A stretch of 64,000 nt of DNA from Metallyticus violacea (taxonomy: Eukaryota > Arthropoda > Insecta > Mantodea > Metallyticidae). The stretch covers positions 1,736,001-1,800,000 of the forward strand of contig JAUJEO010000021.1 in NCBI GenBank assembly GCA_030762175.1, written 5' to 3'. Numbering within the stretch: the stretch's first letter is position 1; each line of letters begins with the position of its first letter. Shown here piece after piece: positions 32,910-44,604 of the stretch. A model generated the notes under the pieces. That model worked only from the letters and a program-made list of their open reading frames with translations. It was not told the DNA's origin and did not search any database. Position numbers and translations under genes: made by a program.

Positions 32910-33305
32910 AGTCTATGAGAAAACACAGAGAAAGTAAGAAATAAAATTAAAAGAATAATAGATAAATACTAAAGAAGTCAAAAGCAAAACAGACAAAAGC
33001 AAATTTAACTTAATAAGCAAAGTAAAAGCAAAAGCAAATTAAACTTAATAAGCAAAGCTAAAAGCAGCACCAGAGGTGCAAACAATATATAAGTGAAGGA
33101 TACATATGGAAGGATATATGAAGGATATATAATATATATATGAAGGAATTCATAACAGCAAAAATGTGTTAATATGAGCAATAAAGTATTAAGCTATTGT
33201 GAATGAAATTTAAATTAAAATTGCAGTTTCTTTTTCAGCATGATAAAAATCTTCCTTATTTCCTGAATCCATTGAAAATCATTTATACATAAGCATATTT
33301 AATTG
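32910..33305. other. No gene seen
   Basis: Lysine/Asn-like low-complexity repeats (agcaaagtaaaagcaaaagc near 33015, atggaaggatatatgaagga near 33105). May include the 5' untranslated part of PLE family D. Confidence 0.45.
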
Positions 33306-33557
33306 ATATTATTGTATGATTTAGTTCAACTACACACTCTTAATGCTTCATTTACTTGTCATAATATATAGAACCGGTTTCCAGAAAATTTTGTTCTCAT
33401 CATCAGCCAGGCTAAAATTCAACTGTCGGATAATTCGTTAAGCTGTGGGAATGTGTCTTCTACTCTGGTGACCAGTGTGATAAACTTGTAGTTTATGTTT
33501 TCATCCCCTGCAGTGTCGAAGTTCATTAGACTGTCTTTGTATTTGTAGATGTAGATT

Positions 33558-33790
33558 CCTGACCAGGATCGATGGATTTTTCCGGGTGTAAAAATCCTAA
33601 GTATGGCTTCCTTCGGAAGGGAAGTAAAGCCATGGGAAACTAGTCATACATTTACGGCACGATAAAGAACCTCAAGCTGAAAGGAGAGACCTCTGAGCAA
33701 AATTTTTCAGTCATTTCATGCCCTGATTTGAATGGGACACAGGTGACCTGAGACGTTAAAGAGTATCTGTAAATAAACAAAAAATAAATT
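33558..33790 (+). mobile_element. SINE family 1, 5'-truncated copy
   Basis: Starts at gaccaggatcgatgg, inside the tRNA-like head after the B box, and continues through the family body (cttccttcggaagggaag, tacatttacggcacgataaa, gagcaaaatttttcagtc, tgacctgagacgttaaagag) to taaataaacaaaaaataaa. It sits at the junction of two PLE family C segments. No target duplication is visible. Confidence 0.88.
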
Positions 33791-34194
33791 AGGAGTTTTT
33801 CTTTTGGTGTGCTTGGAAACCGCAATTCTATGTCAAAAGATGTTAGAGTGTCAAAGAGATGCAATTTTGTGTCCTTAATTTTTTGTATTAACTGACATGA
33901 ATTGTTTATACTCCTGCTTTGAAATTTAGGTACTTTCTTGAATCTATTAGCTAGCCATTTTGCTAAATAGTATGAAGGAGTATTGATATTGTTAATGATG
34001 GGACGTATACCATTTCCAGTCTTGTGAATTGTTGGTAAGCCATATATTTTTGCTATTGTATGGTTGCTCTGTTTTATTTTGTATATTGTTTCCTTTGGGA
34101 TAACTGTGCATGTTTTCAGAACCTCATTGATGAATTAATAATATAAACCTTCAATGGGTCTGAATGTATATGAATATATTTTTTTTATATTATA

Positions 34195-34325
34195 ATTGAT
34201 ATTATTGTATGATTTAGTTGAACTACACTCTTAATGCTTCCCTTACTTGTCATAATTTATAAAACCAGTTTCTAGAACATTTGGTTCTCATCATCAGCCA
34301 GGCTAAAATCCAACTCATTCTTTTT
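34195..34325 (-). mobile_element. Solo PLE family C terminus nested in a family C copy
   Basis: About 130 bp matching 33310-33440 (gtatgatttagttgaactac to atcatcagccaggctaaaat) interrupts the N-terminal coding sequence between MQNLLNKKE and TYRPIEGLYY. T-rich flanks (atattttttttatatt and cattcttttttattt) may be the target duplication. This is a terminus-only insertion without coding sequence. Confidence 0.72.
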
Positions 34326-34795
34326 TATTTAACAAATTCTGCATTCTAGTATTATAATCTTCTTTATCCAATATTACCATTCTGTTTTCTTTTGTCGGCT
34401 TAAGTATAAACAACATCTTTATTATTTAAGGAATTTATTGTGTTCCTCTATGTCTTTTTAACTGCTGTTTTCTTTTTGACCATGTCTTTAAAAACTTTTT
34501 CTTATTTTATTCTCACTGTTTCTTTTACTTTGTTCTTTAATCCTTCAATGAGTACTTTTAAATCTACCAAATAATCTTCTACTTTAGTTTTTAACCCTTT
34601 ATTTAAAAATGCTAATTTTTCTTTTTTGAAACTTTCCACATAATTCTGTTTAGGTTCTGGATTTTTCTTTGGTTTATGATTAAGATTTCTAACTGATTGC
34701 TGACTTTTTGTTCACCCAAAATTGTATATGTTCTAAAGCGGTTACGATTAAGTTATCCCATATCACAGAAATTTGCATAAACCAAGCCTGTTTTT

Positions 34796-36010
34796 TTTTT
34801 CAAAGGAAAATTTTATAAACAACAAGCAGGACTTACTATGGGCAGCCCCTTATTTCCATTTCTAGCTAACCTCTTCATGTGCAGTTTTGAAACACACATC
34901 AACTCAGCTTTTCCAAGCATATTTGAGGTATGGTACAGATATGTCGACGATATATATGCCATAGTTAACAAAAAACTCATTGATGATGCCTTAAAACTTT
35001 TGAATATACAAGGTAAAAACATATCATTTACATACGAAACAGAAACAGATAACATGTTGCCATTCTTGGATATTAAAATAATGAAGCGTCAAAGAAATCT
35101 GGAATTTGGAATGTACAGAAAGAATACACGTGCAGTCAATCACATCAAAGCTGACAGTTTTAACCCCATAGCGCACAAACCTGCAGTTATCAACTGTTTG
35201 ACACACCGGCTAGTTAACCTACAAATTAGCAAAGAAGAATATTTTAATGAATACAAACAAATTGAAGAAACAGCAGTTAAAAATGGTTTTAAAAAAGAAC
35301 TAGTAACAAAAAGGTACAGCAATTCAAGAGACAAAAAATGTATCAAAGAAACCACAACACTTTCAGCAAGAAAAGATAAGCTAATTTTTAAAAATTCACA
35401 TATCATCCATGGGCTACAAAAAATTTCAGAATATTCTTAAAGATTTTAATATCAGCTTGGCAATGGTTAACAGATTTAATGTTAAAAACCCACTGATAGA
35501 CAATGAGACAATGGTAATGATAGTATTCCACAAGAGAAAAAAGCAGGTATTTACAAAATAAATTGTGTAGAATGCAAAAAAACCTACATTGGAAAAACAA
35601 AGAGAAACATAGGCACATGGTTAAAGGAACATTTCAGGAACACTAAATACAAGCAAATAGAGAAATCAGCAGTAGCATATCATTTTTGGACAGAAAATCA
35701 CAACATAGTGAATAAAGCAAAATTATTAAAATCAGTACAAGGACCTACAGAACTAGAAGCTTGAGAGAAAATCTACATCTACAAATACAAAGACAGTCTA
35801 ATGAACTTCGACATTGCTGGGGATGAAAAAACATAAACTAAAAGTTTATCACATGCCACCATTCCCACAGCTTAACGAATTATATGACAGTTGAATTTTA
35901 GCCTGGCTGATGATGAGAACAAAATGTTCTCAAAATTGGTTCTATATATTATCACAAGTAAGTGAAGCATTAAGAGTGTGTAGTTCAACTAAATTATACA
36001 ATAATATCAT
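34796..36010 (+). mobile_element. PLE family C, C-terminal half
   Basis: Opens at KGKFYKQQAGLTMGSPLFPF in the RT palm and runs to the family terminus (gcctggctgatgatgagaac at 35902 to agttcaactaaattatacaa near 35985). It begins about 55 bp from the inverted N-terminal half and is complementary to it in content. Together they look like one element whose 5' half is inverted. Confidence 0.85.
34838..35440 (+). pseudogene. PLE family C RT C-terminal frame (200 codons, open)
   Basis: An unbroken frame, unusual for this window: GSPLFPFLANLFMCSFETHI, YRYVDDIYAIVNKKLIDDAL (catalytic Tyr-Val-Asp-Asp), ETDNMLPFLDIKIMKRQRNL, FGMYRKNTRAVNHIKADSFN, CLTHRLVNL, and the linker to IIHGLQKISEYS. The endonuclease continues in another frame (KKAGIYKINCVECKKTYIGK at about 35535-35600, AVAYHFWTENH at about 35670), so a frameshift near 35440 separates RT from GIY-YIG. 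With its N-terminus inverted and missing it cannot be functional. Confidence 0.85.
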
Positions 36011-36090
36011 TTATATGATTCGCTTTTCTGTGCACATTCCAATTTACATTTTAACAAGTATATTTGTTTATGTTAAGAAACTTTCAGAAG

Positions 36091-36394
36091 TTTTTTTTTT
36101 TTTTTGATTGATTTATTTAAGGACGCTCTTTAACATCTCAGGTCATAAGCGTCCCATTCAACTCAGGGCGTGAAACGGCCGACAAATTTTGCTCAGAGGC
36201 CTCTCTTTCAGGCTTGAGGTTCTTTATCGTGCCGTAAATGTACGACACGGGACCCACGGCTATACTTCCCTTCCGAAGGAAGCCATACTTAGGATTTATA
36301 CGCCCGAAAAAATCCATCGGTCCTGGCCGGGTTCGAACCCGCGTTTTGGGTGTAGGAGGCAAGTATGGTAACCACTACACCACCAGGACCGACT
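36091..36394 (-). mobile_element. tRNA-derived SINE, family 1
   Basis: Flanked by ctttcagaag (36081-36090 and 36395-36404). Nearly identical to the copy at 31023-31325, with poly(A) on the minus strand, tRNA-like head at the right end and the same body. The close identity suggests recent activity. Confidence 0.97.
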
Positions 36395-36502
36395 CTTTCA
36401 GAAGCTATTTCTAAAGATATGCCGCACCATCTTTCTGCCATGCTTGTATATTCTTCCTCATATAAATTGTGCATTTTAAAACATTTTCACAATCTATATC
36501 TA

Positions 36503-36774
36503 TCCACCGCTATGGGTGACCGAGGCCGTTAAGGCACAGGAGATCTGCGGTTCATATCCTACTATGGCTGTCCTTCCTGACTGGGTTTTTTTCTCAGTTC
36601 TCATAACTGACTAATACCAGGGAGGTATCCTAAACTTACACTTTGAAAACTTTCTTCCTTAAAAAATATCCTTTCCCAATTTATCATATCATCTCATGTA
36701 TCATCAGTGTTCACCGCCTGTGGTGCCTCAGTAGCAAAAACAGGCATTAAACACAACCCCCCTTAAAAAAAAAA
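36503..36774 (+). mobile_element. tRNA-derived SINE, family 2
   Basis: Head ccgctatgggtgaccgaggc (A-box part), worn B box gcggttcatatcctactatg, body with ccagggaggtatcctaaac, actttcttccttaaaaaat, tcatgtatcatcagtgttca, ctgtggtgcctcagtagcaa, and tail acaggcattaaacac plus oligo(A). Flanking duplication is weak (tatatctatcca / tatatccattac). Confidence 0.88.
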
Positions 36775-36779
36775 TATAT

Positions 36780-38078
36780 CCATTACTGGATTTACACAAT
36801 TTGTAAAAATTAATAGATATAATAAATGTGATGGATTAGTTATCTATTCCAGAGATGATATTTTACATAATTTAAATAATCTATCTAAGTGATAAAGCAT
36901 TGCAACTCCCTACATTTCAGCTTAATGAAGACCCCATTTGTCTTACCTGCAACCTATTAGTCCTAAAATATTTGCAAAAATTATTTCCTAGAACATTTAG
37001 AATTATTCCTTCCATTTTCAAATAGTTTAGATAAACATATTAGTAGGACATATTAATATCAGATACTGGAGAACAATTTAGAGTTTTTGGTAAAAGATAT
37101 TTGAACATTATGCACGAACATGATTTTACAAAATATCTTAGTGCCAGCACTTGTGCATCAAATAGATCTAAATAATGTCTTCATCATATGCTTTCAATTT
37201 TAAGCCCAATGTTTATATTAGTGCAATTATGGACCATTATATGACTTGCCTGTGTAACACAATTAAGATCACTGTAATAGAGATTCCTATTGTATCTACA
37301 CTACGTAGAAAACTAAAATTCATTTTATAAGTTTATTCTCTGAAATGAAAAGCATGACCTGAAATTCTCTTTTCAAATGTCAACATGCTTCATCAAGTTT
37401 TGCAATTCTGTATAATAATTTCTGTAACTTCATAAATAAATGCATTGTCAGTTTTAATACAGTGGGCAAACTCAGAAAAATTAAACTATGGATCACTATT
37501 GGCATCATTCAGTCAATTTGGCCTACTGATAAGTTAGTCAAGCAAGAAAAACAAGGTTTAAACAACATCTTTCTATTACATAAATATAAAAATGTTCATA
37601 GGAGGGAAGCCTAACAGAATCTCCAATGCAATGATTGGAGTATTTCTGAAGGCCCCTGTAAACACTTAGACATGCTAGTCTCTGTAGCTTGATAAACATA
37701 TATGCATACACTTACTACATACATTCAAAACACAATAACATAAAAAAATTTAAAGAGCAAATGCAGCAAAATCAACTGCATAATAGTAATAATTTGAAAA
37801 GTTACCTGATGTACCTATATAGATGTTACATAGAAACTAATAACAATTATGCAAAAAGATTCTTATAGTGGCTTTTAGGGTAACACAAATTAATGTCCAA
37901 TGTTATAGTATATAGCCAATTAGTGCTGTTTGCAAAATGAACACATTATCCTATATGTCATGATTACAGAATACAATATTTTATACTGTATTTACATTAA
38001 AAGCATGTTAAAGCACCTTAAATGTTTCATTTCACTTTTCACAGGTCAGAGTACAAAACAAAGAATATAATATGCAAT
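36780..38078. other. No gene seen
   Basis: AT-rich TTLL intron with no recognised element. Confidence 0.5.
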
Positions 38079-38081
38079 TAC

Positions 38082-38182
38082 CTGGCAAGTCCTTCATTAT
38101 AGATGTACATCCTTAAAGGATCACATGATGTAATTAAACTGTAGACTCTTAGATCAAACTTAAAGCCATCTATGAGAAATGG
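38082..38182 (-). CDS. TTLL6-like: TTLL polyglutamylase, exon 4 of those seen
   Basis: Acceptor tatatgttgcag, donor ccag|gtaatt; 101 bp from phase 0 to phase 2. It encodes [33 protein letters not shown] and a split Arg. K-F-D-L-R-x-Y is the tubulin/ATP-binding strand conserved in all TTL enzymes. The intron to the previous exon is only about 214 bp, by far the shortest in the gene. Confidence 0.95.
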
Positions 38183-38396
38183 CTGCAACATATAAAAATA
38201 TTGCATAAAAATTGCATTTACAATTTAATCCATTAACAAAATACATAAGTTTTGGCATAAATCTCAAATAAAAAGCTAAAGTTCATACAAAAAAATCTCT
38301 GCTAAGAATCCTCATTCTTTCTTCTAAAAACAACTCTATACAGTTAATGATTACACATAATATGCAGCATATATATATATATATGTCGACACTCAC

Positions 38397-38553
38397 CTTA
38401 GCAATATAAACCTGGCATATCATTCTGTCACTTGGTGTGAAATCCTTGATAGATTTTGTAAGGAAAATTCCTCTACCCTGGCATCCTGTTTCAGGCTTGC
38501 AGATGAAAGTCTTATATTTTTTTGAGCGAGAGTATGCCTGGGCCTCTCCTAAA
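38397..38553 (-). CDS. TTLL6-like: TTLL polyglutamylase, exon 3 of those seen
   Basis: The acceptor gtccctaccag was chosen because it leaves one base that completes the Asp codon split from the previous exon; nearer AG dinucleotides break the phase. Donor ctaag|gtgagt. 157 bp encode LGEAQAYSRSKKYKTFICKP, ETGCQGRGIFLTKSIKDF and MICQVYIAK. ICKPETGCQGRGIF is the ATP-binding loop of the TTLL6/7/13 clade; other TTLLs have VKP-x-x-S-x-GRGI-type loops. Confidence 0.95.
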
Positions 38554-38559
38554 CTGGTA

Positions 38560-39835
38560 GGGACAAATATAAAATATATATAATTATATTTCTTTTCAAT
38601 AATAATCTTTGGTTAGTAGTAGTTTATTATATAGTTTAATTTATAATTTATACTTGAGATATTGTTCATCTCTCTTCCTTTTTTATTTATTTATTTTAAT
38701 TTTAAAAACTCAAGACCCCTTTTTACAGTTTGAAATTTCCCATTACTAAATCAACTGTCAACTGTAAAAAGCACATACTAACCAGATTCTTTAATTCTGA
38801 TGGCAAATTATTGATATAACTATTAAAAAGAGTGTGCTCAGAACAGTGCCCTATTATAATCCATGTGTATTCACCTTCATTTGGAGATCTTTTGTCATAT
38901 CTTGTAGTGAAAAAACTTGGATTCTGAAATTTGTCATTTCAGATGAGATAAAAATGAGCTAAGTCATAACGAAGTAGACGTATCCGAAGATGTGTCTAGA
39001 AAGTGAATTATTAATGACACCATCTTTAGGTAGGATTTTCATTTACACTGAAATGATGGTTATGCAATTCAATCTGGTTTGATATGAAGGGTTTTATATT
39101 TTGTTATTTAGTTTTTAAATGTGTAGTTAAATTAAGTGTATTTAGGTTGTTGTAATTTTAGTGACTGAATAAGTTTTATTGTAGTCAAATAGTACTGCGA
39201 AGGAATAATTTAGTAAAGGATTATATTAATATTAATTAAAATTTACTTCATTTGTTTTATCTTGAGTATTTGAGTAGATTAATATAGATAATTGATATTT
39301 TATCTTGAAAATTTGAAAGATTTAATTAGATAGTTTGTTCATTATGTTATAAATTTTATAAATGCTTGATTGGTAATGAAATGTATTCATTTTTAAGGAT
39401 ATCTAGTTTCTAGTAAACAAATTTAATTCAGAGGATGTAATTTATATTGTTTGCTTGATGAATGTGTTTTGGGTTCTTAATTTTTTAAGGGATTAGCTTT
39501 AGGAAAGAGTGGCTATAAATTCAATTGTAAAAGTGTTAATAAAAGTTTTACGAATTTAGAAATTATTACTGTTTAGGGGGTGTTAAAATTTACTTTTGAG
39601 ATTTGGTTGAGATTTATTTTATTGTTTTAGTTCCAATGTGTATTAAGATTAAGGATTTAATTATTTAGTTTGTGTAATAATGATTTAATTACTATAGGGA
39701 TATGTAACTTTATGGTTGTTTTATTTAATACGTTTAACGTGTGAAGGATAATATCAATTGCGGAAATGGCACAGATTACTCCTGTTAAGACCCATTGTAA
39801 ATAAGAAAACCAATCTGTGCTCATAGTGACTGTGC
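38560..39835. other. No gene seen
   Basis: Very AT-rich intron; 39100-39740 is almost free of C on this strand. No element recognised. Confidence 0.5.
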
Positions 39836-39852
39836 TCTATAAATTATTTTTG

Positions 39853-40152
39853 TCGGTCCTGGTGGTGTAGTGGTTACCATACTTGCCTCCTAAACCCAAG
39901 ATAGCGGGTTCGAACCCGGTCAGGACCGATGGATTTTTTCGGGGCGTAAAAATCCTAAATATGGCTTCCTTTGGAAGGGAAGCAAAGCCGTGGGTCCCCT
40001 GTCATACATTTACGGCAAGAAAAAGAACCTCAAGCCTGAAAGAGATGCCTCTGAGCAAAATTTGTCGGCCATTTCATGCCCTGAGTTCAATGGGACGCTG
40101 ATGACCTGAGCTGTTAAAGAGCATCCATAAATAAATCATTCAAAAAAAAAAT
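39853..40152 (+). mobile_element. tRNA-derived SINE, family 1
   Basis: Flanked by the 15-bp duplication tataaattatttttg (39838-39852 and 40153-40167). The head reads like a tRNA: acceptor-type ggtcctg ... caggacc, A box tggtgtagtgg, B box ggttcgaaccc. The 5' half resembles tRNA-Glu, but the parent cannot be fixed. Body and poly(A) tail match the copies at 31023 and 36091. Confidence 0.97.
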
Positions 40153-40169
40153 TATAAATTATTTTTGAC

Positions 40170-41330
40170 CCATAAATTGTGGCAAATCATTTGAAAATTT
40201 TAGTTCCTGTAGGTACTGCAATAATTGAAGAAGTTTTCTCCTGTTTAAGAATTGGAATAATTATTGCTTTCTCCCATTCAATATTTACAATAGTTTTCCA
40301 CGATCAGTTATAAGTTTGGGAGGCTGTTTCTTTGGTAGTTTTTTCCTGATTTTTAATAAATTAAATGTGCAGTTTATCTGAACCAGAAGACTTATTATAT
40401 TTTATGTTATTCATTAGGTACAATTTAGGTATTTTATACTAAAATTTTGTTAAATAATATAATAATCAATATTACAACTAAATTTTCTATGTTATTGTAG
40501 TTGTTTTCTTAATTGCTAGTTGACTTTTGTTAATTTATGTGTACTAACATTATGGTTGTTAATGAGTTATGCTATACCTGCATCCTGTGAAATTATAATT
40601 TGTGGTTCTAAGAACCAGCTTAGTCCATTTGTTATTATTGTTCCCATTACTTTGCTTATGAACCTGGTAAGTGATATATTCTATTATATTTAATTTCAGA
40701 AGAAGGTTTGTCCTTTTTTTTAAGATATGAAATAATACTGCTTTCTTCCATTTTATATTTTTACAGGGTAAGATGGTCTAAGAGTTTCTCTATACCCAAG
40801 CAATGCATATTTTTGGACTTACTGTATAAACATCTATTATTGTTTTTTTTATTTTATTAACACTATACATTTTTTTAAATTACTGCTAGAACTCTTTAGC
40901 CTAAATGACCTTAATTCATTTAAGGTTAGAGTTGCAAAATTCTGTACTTTGCACTGAATTTGAAGCTGTTTTGGTATTACTGCAACATAATCTCTGTACT
41001 GAGATAATCTTCAAGGTGTCCAGAGTGTATGAACTCAAATGGAGGAAGTTCAAATATGAGCAGACAGAATATGGTAGTTTAATGGTTAAGAGCATTGGTG
41101 CAATATGCTAAAGATCCATGATCCAAGTTCCAGTTCTGGCCTCAAACTTTTACTATCTGATTCAGACTCAAATTTGAAAATTCTATTCAGCAGACATGCC
41201 ATATGTAAAAATCTACATTTAAAACAAAAGTAGATACTTAGCATTAACTTTATAGAGCTACATGGATATAGTACCTAAAGAGTAATTTTTTACATCGAAT
41301 TCTCAATTCATAAATATGAAAAGTGTAAAC
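40170..41330. other. No gene; one tRNA-like relic
   Basis: AT-rich TTLL intron. At 41073-41140 ggtagtttaatggttaagag fits a pol III A box and caagttccagttctgg is a worn B box, so an old tRNA-derived SINE of a third type may start here. Confidence 0.45.
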
Positions 41331-41334
41331 TTAC

Positions 41335-41465
41335 TCAGCAGGAAGACACCATGTTCTTGGGAAGAAGTTGTATTCCTTAGGAAACAGTCTCATCATGCGA
41401 TTAAGATTGCGAGCTAACAGATCCTTGCGACAAATTTCTGTCATCCCTGGGAAGTGATTAATTTT
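41335..41465 (-). CDS. TTLL6-like: TTLL polyglutamylase, exon 2 of those seen
   Basis: Acceptor ggtgtttcag, donor gctga|gtaagt; 131 bp, phase 0 to phase 2. It encodes KINHFPGMTEICRKDLLARN, LNRMMRLFPKEYNFFPRTWC and LPA. NHFPGM-x-EI-x-RKD-L is the N-terminal signature of glutamylating TTLLs. It lies 11.8 kb downstream of the previous exon, the longest intron, which contains hAT, mariner, Tc1 and pogo copies. Confidence 0.96.
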
Positions 41466-41469
41466 CTGA

Positions 41470-41830
41470 AACACCAAGCATTAAATAAATCAGATACAAA
41501 GTGGAATTTACTATAATTCAACTAAGAATTCAGTTCATTTATGCCAAACTATTAGTATAAGACTTTGGAATTGTATTAACAACATCTAAAATATGCATGC
41601 ATTTATGCTGTCAAAATCTTTAAAATATGCTCTATAATGTCAAAAATATGTAATGTTGATTGAAGCTCCTCTATTCTATTCAGATAATTTCAATGTTTTT
41701 AAAGAATTTGTTGATATACTGAATTCAACTGATGCTTTGTCAACTCAATGTTCTTAAAATATTTAATAGTGAGTATTACAAGGGGACTTGGCTGTAATAA
41801 GGCACATTTCAAAGCTATAGGGGAGGGGAA
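41470..41830. other. No gene seen
   Basis: AT-rich intron sequence directly upstream of the TTLL exon. Confidence 0.5.
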
Positions 41831-41834
41831 AAAA

Positions 41835-42900
41835 AAAATCTGGTTTGTATTTGTATTTATATGAACCTTTATCATTTCTCAATGAGATTCAGGGTAAACT
41901 TGAGAGTGCTCCTTTAAAGTATTCAGGAACATTAAAGGTTTGTATTTTGTAGATAAATATCTTCAAGGCAAAAACATAGTGCTTCCTGAAGAAATTTCCC
42001 CAGAGTTACTAAGTGCTTTCAAATTTTGCCAAATAACATCTGTAGACATGGAGAATTTACAGACATAGGTAAGTATTAGCTCTTAGGGTAATGGAATGTT
42101 TGAAAATTTTTCTTTGTAAACACTAACTCTGGACGAGTCTTTAACAAATATTTTGTTGGTGAAGGATATTAAACTGTTTACGTTAGGAAAACTTTTGGTT
42201 TCCACTACTACTCTGTGAAGTGCATGCACAATACACCAAAATAAATGATTTGGGGGAAAAATACTTTTAATACTGGAGCAGCTTTTAACATTTGAATTGC
42301 AGCATCTGAAAGCAGAACCAAAATGTTGTGTTCACTGCCTCCCTCTGTTCTAAGTAATTTGAGAGAGTCATTCACAAAGCTAGCAATTGTAGATTGATTT
42401 GTATTTCTAAAACCCTACAAGCAATCAAGTATGGCTTTCCTGGCTCAACTTCACACAGTTTCCCTACAAGAAAATTTGCCACATAACAGCCACAGGCATC
42501 TGTAGTTTCATCTACTACCCCATACACTAGAGTCCTTCAAATGCTTCTAAATTTCTAAAATTGCTAAACGGTAACGGATAATTTTTTCTCAGGACAGATT
42601 CATCAGGAATAACATTATAAAATATTTTTCCAAGAAATTGGGGAACTTGTGGTTTTTGAGCGAGTTCCCAGTAATTTTTGTGGCTATAAGAGCTTCACAT
42701 AAAACTGCAAACTTCATTCTTTCAGGAAGATGAAGCAAATTGTGTCAGTATTATTTGTTTGGATGTATTTTTTCTCTATTTATAAATGTGCTGATTTATT
42801 GACATTTTTATCAACTGCAACTTGTTTATTGCACACACACAGTAAATAATTTTATTGTCTATAGTGAAAACCAACTCTGCACATTCTTTAAACCACTATT
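41835..42900 (-). pseudogene. hAT-like transposase (BED-finger type) remnant
   Basis: Reading the minus strand downward in broken frames: a BED-finger-like N-terminus near 42890-42770 (DNKIIYCVCAINK, then QHIYK), ELAQKPQVPQFLGKIFYNVI, PDESVLRKNYPLPFSNF, VYGVVDETTDACGCYVANFL, CEVEPGKPYLIACRVLE, FVNDSLKLL, a catalytic-Asp-type block LLSDAAIQMLKAAPVLKVFF, LHRVVVETKSFPNVNSLISF and SVYKEKFSNIPLP. This is the layout of the hAT transposases related to CGGBP1-type vertebrate sequences. Many stops; inactive. Confidence 0.8.
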
Positions 42901-42904
42901 TTAA

Positions 42905-43475
42905 AAGTAAACTTATAGAAAAAACTTATTTTGGTATTATAACAGGGCCTTAACCTCACAAAACACTGCCTCGGGAAAAACTGAACATCGTCAGATAAGC
43001 AGACCAGTTTTGAGCTACATGGTGACACAATATAAATAAGGAAAATGAAACAAGGAATTCCCCAGTAACAACACAGATTTTGTTGCAGTTGCACTGGAGA
43101 GATCACTTATGGACATCTCCAAAGTAAGGATTTTATTATTTTGTCACTAATGTGTTTAAATATTAATTTTATAATTTAAAAATGTGTATTATATGATCAA
43201 TGCATGGGAAAATTATGAAATATGCACCAAAATCGGAAATATGCAATTATATGCACCATAAAACTTTACATACAAACACAGAAGGTATGAAACAAATTGC
43301 AAGAACAGCCAAATTTGTTATTACAGGATTAGGTGTACCAGAGGATACAGAGGTAAGTATCATATCATCATAAGAATCATAGCATGCAGTTACCAATAAT
43401 GTGTATGTCAGCAATCAGAAGTAGTTTAAATTTAAGTTATAAATGGAATAATTACGTATATACTGGATAAAAAAA
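42905..43475. other. No gene seen
   Basis: Probably includes outer, non-coding parts of the hAT and mariner copies. No terminal repeats were identified. Confidence 0.4.
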
Positions 43476-43479
43476 TTGG

Positions 43480-44600
43480 TGCAGTCAGCCTTGTTCAGAC
43501 AAATTCAGTTCTGACTATAGCAAAATGGAGGTGATTCGTGATGGACAATATGTTGCTCTGAAATTTTGCTTTTGTCTAACAAATCTTCAATCAAGTCCCA
43601 TGTCATATTATAGGAGGTCATTACAGAGTTTGTTCTGCCCTATATCACAGCTCCAAGATGGTTTAAAATATTTAAAGAGGAGAGGCAATCAATTTCAAAG
43701 GAAGATAGAACCAGCATTTTAGTTTGTGTTTTAATGCATGAAAACATTAACATCACTGTTGTTTGTGAATTATCAAATAACATTATGAACACTTTCAGAA
43801 ACTCTGAAAATTTCATTGAGTGCCACCCACATATTTATAACTGAAAAGTTGCACATGAGACATGTTTGAGTACAAAGGGTTTTAAGACTGCTGCATGCAG
43901 TTAAGATTGTGTTACAGGAAGATACAGAGTTTCTCTCAGAGATAATCACTGATGAAACCTAGCTACACCATTTCAGTCCTGAGATCAAACAGCAAAGTTC
44001 TGTTTGCAAATCTACATCATCACAAATGTCAAAAAAATCCAAAGTGGTTGCTCCTGCTGGGAAAGTGTTATCTTATTTTTTTTATATTCAAGGAATGGTT
44101 TACCAGCAAGTGTACCTGCACACACAACTGTAACCGGGCAATACCACAGAGAGATGTCCTGAAAACTCTGCTAGGACATATCATTTGCAAAAGGTAATAT
44201 TTTCATGCCATAAGCTGGTGTGGCACCACAACAGTGCATGATCAACCATCACAAATGTTATTGCTTAATATTTCACAAAACTAAATGTGAGATGTGCATC
44301 GTTCACCCTCCCTACAGTCCAGATTTACCTCTATATGGCTGTATCCAAAATTGTACAAATACCTATGTGAGAGTCATTTTCTGTCTTCAGAAGCAATGGT
44401 GAAGGCTGCGGAGGCAATTCTAATAGACCTGTCAAACATGGCTTACAGCATGACTTTGAAGACAGGCACAAATGCTGGAACAGGTGCACTGTATCCGATT
44501 CGGACTACTTTGAGAAAGATCATTAAAATTATGATGATCAGTAAAAGTATGCTGTCAAAAAAAGTAAGATCATTTATTGAACAACCCTCATACTTCTAAT
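43480..44600 (+). pseudogene. mariner transposase, degenerate full-length copy
   Basis: Plus-strand pieces in order: an N-terminal HTH part (MEVIRDGQYVALKFCF), FCPISQLQDGLKYLKR and a following REDRTSI-like block, FLSEIITDET with L-HHFSPEIKQQS (first catalytic Asp region, W changed to a stop near 43960), SKVVAPAGKVLSYFFYIQGM, a damaged HNSA equivalent of HDNAPAH, VHPPYSPDLPLYG and SEAMVKAAEAILIDLSNMAY at the C-terminus. Frame changes separate them. The order covers the whole mariner protein of about 345 residues. Confidence 0.85.
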
Positions 44601-44604
44601 GATT

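Larger units (their letters stand above)
33310..34740 (-). mobile_element. PLE family C, inverted N-terminal half plus terminus
   Basis: Reading the minus strand downward: N-terminal sequence with VILDKEDYNTRMQNLLNKKE (about 34390-34330), a nested solo terminus (34325-34195), then IYGLPTIHKTGNGIRPIINN, SYYLAKWLANRFKKVP, and FDIELRFPSTPKEKLL ending near 33790. A truncated SINE follows, then the C-terminal end (YIYKYKDSLMNFDTAGDENI) and the family terminus (33557-33310). The central RT and nuclease parts are absent, but are exactly what the plus-strand half at 34796-36010 carries. Confidence 0.82.

Noticed and set aside
39853..39930. A genuine tRNA gene
   Set aside because: The tRNA-like head has a poor anticodon arm and is followed by the SINE body, poly(A) and a target duplication.
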